DNA of 33,723 nt from Actinomycetes bacterium (lineage in GTDB: Bacteria; Actinomycetota; JAICYB01): contig JAICYB010000036.1 in assembly GCA_025934435.1 (NCBI GenBank), positions 1-33,723 of the forward strand. The letters are read 5' to 3'. A program made the translations under genes and the position numbers. The first letter of the stretch is position 1. Each line of letters opens with the position of its first letter. Below are positions 31,536-33,723 of this stretch, piece after piece. The notes under the pieces are model-generated. The model had not been told where the DNA came from. It did not search any database and saw nothing but the letters and a program-made list of their open reading frames with translations.

Positions 31536-31786
31536 CGGATCTGATCGCGCGGTTCCGCAGACGCGAACGCGACGACGTCGTCGCGCATTGCCCGGTCGAC
31601 GACTGGGACTTCGCACCGCGCTACACCGACGGCGTCTGCCCGATCTGCGGCTGGCGCCCGGACGACGTCGACACGACGCCGCCGCTCGTGGCGCGCATCG
31701 ACTGGTTCTGGCCCGCGATGGGGTTCCTGGCACTCGTCAGCATCGCGATGGCGATCGCCGTGATCGTGACGTACGTCCGGACGTAG
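31532..31786 (+). CDS. Small zinc-ribbon-like membrane protein
   Basis: The 84-residue protein has HCPVDDW at 19-25 and CPICGW at 36-41, giving three cysteines plus a histidine in a zinc-ribbon-like spacing. One transmembrane helix follows at about 59-81 (WFWPAMGFLALVSIAMAIAV). The ribbon is most likely cytoplasmic. ATG 31532 overlaps the stop of the secreted protein (ATGA), making it the last gene of the operon. The family is unknown to me; it could help assemble or tether the transporter or act as a regulatory adaptor, but neither is shown. It is convergent with the lipoprotein gene 16 nt away. Confidence 0.75.
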   Translation: MTDLIARFRRRERDDVVAHCPVDDWDFAPRYTDGVCPICGWRPDDVDTTPPLVARIDWFWPAMGFLALVSIAMAIAVIVTYVRT

Positions 31787-31802
31787 CGCCTACGGGTTCT
31801 GC

Positions 31803-32120
31803 TCAGTATCCGCCGCCGGGGTAGATCGGAACGGTCGGACTCGAGGGCGCGTAGGTGTACATCGGCGTCGGCGCCGGGGTTGCCTTCGGCGCCGGTTTCG
31901 CGGTCGCGGCCGCCGGACGGATCGTCGCGGGTCGTACCGTACGGACCGGCGCCGCGGTCCGCGGCACCGGCGTTGCCGCCGGTGTCGGACGGGACGTCGC
32001 CGACGGCGTCGGCGCGGAAGTCGTGACGGTCGGCGCCTCATTCACGACCGTTGTCGCCGAATGCTTACACGCACCGGCGAAGCAGAGCGCGACGATGGCC
32101 AATACCCGGAGGCCCTTCAC
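31803..32120 (-). CDS. Pro/Thr/Ala-rich putative lipoprotein
   Basis: The 105-residue protein has a short basic start, a hydrophobic stretch (VLAIVALCFAGA) and a lipobox-like AGAC with Cys18 as the probable lipidated residue; Ala at -3 makes it a weak match. The remainder is almost entirely Pro, Thr, Ala and Val with a Tyr/Gly-rich end (YAPSSPTVPIYPGGGY), probably a disordered wall-spanning segment. It lies 39 nt downstream of dapB in the same direction and may be co-transcribed with it. No enzymatic domain is present. Confidence 0.65.
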   Translation of the reverse strand: MKGLRVLAIVALCFAGACKHSATTVVNEAPTVTTSAPTPSATSRPTPAATPVPRTAAPVRTVRPATIRPAAATAKPAPKATPAPTPMYTYAPSSPTVPIYPGGGY

Positions 32121-32159
32121 GTTCGGTATACGGCCTGCGCGGTCGAACGGATTGCGCCG

Positions 32160-32918
32160 CTACAGATCGAGCAGATTCTCGAGACCGACCGTCACGCCGG
32201 GGCGGGACGCGACGCTCTTCACCGCGAGCAGGACGCCGGGCATGTAGGACGATCGGTTCATCGCGTCGTGACGGATCGTGAGCGTCTGGCCGAGTGCGCC
32301 GAAGATCACTTCTTGGTGCGCTTCTCCTCCGAGCATCCGTACCGAATGCACGTGCACACCTTCGACGTCCGCGCCGCGCGCGCCCTGCACGACTTCCTTC
32401 TCGTCGGGATGGGACGTCCCACCCGGCGGACGCCCGACCTTTTCCCAGACGGCCTCGATCTCACGTGCCGTCTTGAGCGCGGTACCCGATGGTGCGTCCA
32501 ACTTCTGGTTGTGATGCATCTCGATGACTTCCGCCGAACCCATGTAACGAGCGATCTGCTTGCTGACGTGCATCATCAGCACGGCACCGATGGAGAAGTT
32601 CGGGGCGATGAAGACGTTCGCGCCCGACAGCGCGCGGATCTCGTCGACGTCCGCCGGCGATAGGCCGGTCGTGCCGACGACGGCATGGACGCCGTTCGAA
32701 AGGAGCCACTGGATGTTCTGCTTCACACTCGCCGGTTGCGTGAAGTCAACGGCGACTTCCGCCCCGGCGGGGACGAGCGACTCGATCGAAGTTTCGATCC
32801 CGTCTCCACCGGACGGATCGACGCGTACGACGAGCTCGAGCTCGGGGTCGGCGGAAACGGCGTCGCACACGGTCTGCCCCATCCGTCCCGCTGCGCCGAG
32901 CACGGCAACCTTCGTCAC
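32160..32918 (-). CDS. dapB: 4-hydroxy-tetrahydrodipicolinate reductase
   Basis: DapB reduces the DapA product with NAD(P)H in diaminopimelate/lysine synthesis. The 252-residue protein has the dinucleotide-binding GAAGRMGQ at 8-15, VVGTTGL near 80-86 and the catalytic motif MHHNQKLDAPSGTA at 134-147 (His135/136, Lys139). GTG 32918 is chosen because it overlaps the stop of the upstream M16 peptidase (GTGA) and starts exactly at MTKVAVLGAAG. Complete. The pepR-dapB pair is a typical actinobacterial neighbourhood, but dapA, usually next, is about 18.5 kb away. Confidence 0.95.
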   Translation of the reverse strand: MTKVAVLGAAGRMGQTVCDAVSADPELELVVRVDPSGGDGIETSIESLVPAGAEVAVDFTQPASVKQNIQWLLSNGVHAVVGTTGLSPADVDEIRALSGANVFIAPNFSIGAVLMMHVSKQIARYMGSAEVIEMHHNQKLDAPSGTALKTAREIEAVWEKVGRPPGGTSHPDEKEVVQGARGADVEGVHVHSVRMLGGEAHQEVIFGALGQTLTIRHDAMNRSSYMPGVLLAVKSVASRPGVTVGLENLLDL

Positions 32919-33723
32919 GTCAGAGGTTCTACCGCAAAGTCGAGTGCGCCTTCCGGCACGGGACCGATGCAGGCGAGCACCGCTCCCCCGCCGCCGAACA
33001 GCCGCTTCGACACGCGGGCGACGTCTTCGGCGGTGACGGCATCGACTCGGGCCAGGATCTCGTCGACCGTTGCCACCTCGCCGTGGACGAGCTCCGAGCG
33101 CCCGATGCGGGACATGCGTCCGCCCGGGTCGTCCATCGACAGGACGATGCCCCCTCGGACGTGGCCCTTCGCCCGTTCGATCTCGTCCTCCGACGCATCC
33201 CCGGCGGCCACGGCGGCGGCTTCGTCCCGGACGATACGAAGCACCTCCGCGGCGGACGAGTCCTGCGTACCCGCGTAAACGGCGAACGTGCCGCACTCGA
33301 GATAGAGATGCTCGCTCGAGTAGATCGAATACGCGAGGCCGCGTTTCTCGCGGACCTCCTGGAACAACCGGGACGACATACCCCCGCCGAAGAGCACGCT
33401 CATCACCATCTGCGCGTAGCGGTCCGGATCGGTCCTCGACAGTCCGTCCACGCCCCAGACAAGGTGCACCTGCTCGCTCCGGCGGTTGTCGTGCCGCACG
33501 TGCGGCGCGCCGAACCGAGCGCTGACGTCGCTGACGCGCCGCCACGGCTTCGTCCCGGTCGGCAACGCGTCACGAACGAGCGAGGCGACCTCGTCGTGCG
33601 AGACGTTGCCCGCCGCGGACACGACGAGACGGTCGGGGACGTATCCCGCGCGGTAGAAGTCGTGCAGCCGGGCACGGTCGAGCGTGCCGACAGTTTGCTC
33701 CGTACCGAGAACGACACGGCCGA
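32915..33723 (-). CDS. M16-family zinc peptidase, C-terminal part (5' end beyond window)
   Basis: About 268 residues of an insulinase-like M16 peptidase are visible, from about RVVLGTEQTVGTLDRAR through DFYRAGYVPDRLVVSAAGNVSHDE to a C-terminal half typical of the family (VLFGGGMSSRLFQEVREKRGLAYSI, with GxSSxLF and RGLAY). The zinc motif HxxEH lies in the missing N-terminus, so activity cannot be judged. In Actinobacteria this gene (often called pepR, next to pnp) precedes dapB, as here, with a GTGA overlap. The gene continues past the right edge. Confidence 0.93.
   Translation of the reverse strand, partial: GRVVLGTEQTVGTLDRARLHDFYRAGYVPDRLVVSAAGNVSHDEVASLVRDALPTGTKPWRRVSDVSARFGAPHVRHDNRRSEQVHLVWGVDGLSRTDPDRYAQMVMSVLFGGGMSSRLFQEVREKRGLAYSIYSSEHLYLECGTFAVYAGTQDSSAAEVLRIVRDEAAAVAAGDASEDEIERAKGHVRGGIVLSMDDPGGRMSRIGRSELVHGEVATVDEILARVDAVTAEDVARVSKRLFGGGGAVLACIGPVPEGALDFAVEPLT

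Overview
This 33.7 kb window is a high-GC bacterial chromosome segment, most likely from a deep-branching member of the Actinomycetota. The evidence is the core gene order (pepR-dapB, dapA-ftsK, rodZ-rimO-pgsA-cinA-thpR-recA, all on the minus strand), a mycothiol-type DinB/MDMPI protein, a MhuD-like haem-degrading enzyme, many GTG/TTG starts, probable leaderless promoters, and secreted proteins built from FG-GAP, NHL and Ig-like repeats. I cannot name the genus from sequence alone. I saw no rRNA, tRNA, CRISPR array, transposase or integrase.

Layout. 1-5118 (minus): recA (C-terminus off the left edge, with a LexA-box promoter), thpR, cinA, pgsA, rimO and rodZ, tightly packed and probably one operon apart from recA's own promoter. 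5147-6721 (plus): tmk with an altered P-loop, a small LPXTG sortase substrate, and a small secreted membrane-anchored protein. 6718-10387 (minus): a MhuD-like monooxygenase, an 808-residue FG-GAP/Ig secreted protein and a metallo-beta-lactamase-fold hydrolase. 10398-13619 (minus): ftsK and dapA. 13820-15851: a GT2-like glycosyltransferase, a GNAT acetyltransferase, and an ArsR/SRPBCC pair with a palindromic operator on the start codon. 15880-18275 (minus): a CoA-ester operon (acyl-CoA dehydrogenase, MDMPI protein, MaoC hydratase). 18423-21896 (minus): a 1157-residue NHL plus Cys-repeat secreted protein. 22047-25157 (minus): two alpha/beta hydrolases and a CitE-family CoA-ester lyase. 25244-31786 (plus): a seven-gene branched-chain-amino-acid-type ABC transporter operon in which every gene overlaps the next. 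31803-33723 (minus): a Pro/Thr-rich lipoprotein, dapB and an M16 peptidase that runs off the right edge.

How the genes fit together. The minus-strand housekeeping genes form the familiar actinobacterial pepR-dapB / dapA-ftsK / rodZ-rimO-pgsA-cinA-recA block. Here dapB and dapA are separated by about 18.5 kb of metabolic, transport and surface genes. Within that block, the acyl-CoA dehydrogenase, MaoC hydratase and CitE-type lyase could act in sequence on a branched dicarboxylyl-CoA or 3-hydroxyacyl-CoA (ethylmalonyl-CoA pathway-like or leucine catabolism-like). The adjacent Liv-type ABC importer may feed such a pathway, though this link is inferred from proximity. The least familiar part is the tail of the ABC operon: LivF carries a C-terminal ribbon-helix-helix-like extension, and it is translationally coupled to a 450-residue secreted, membrane-anchored protein and an 84-residue zinc-ribbon/transmembrane protein.
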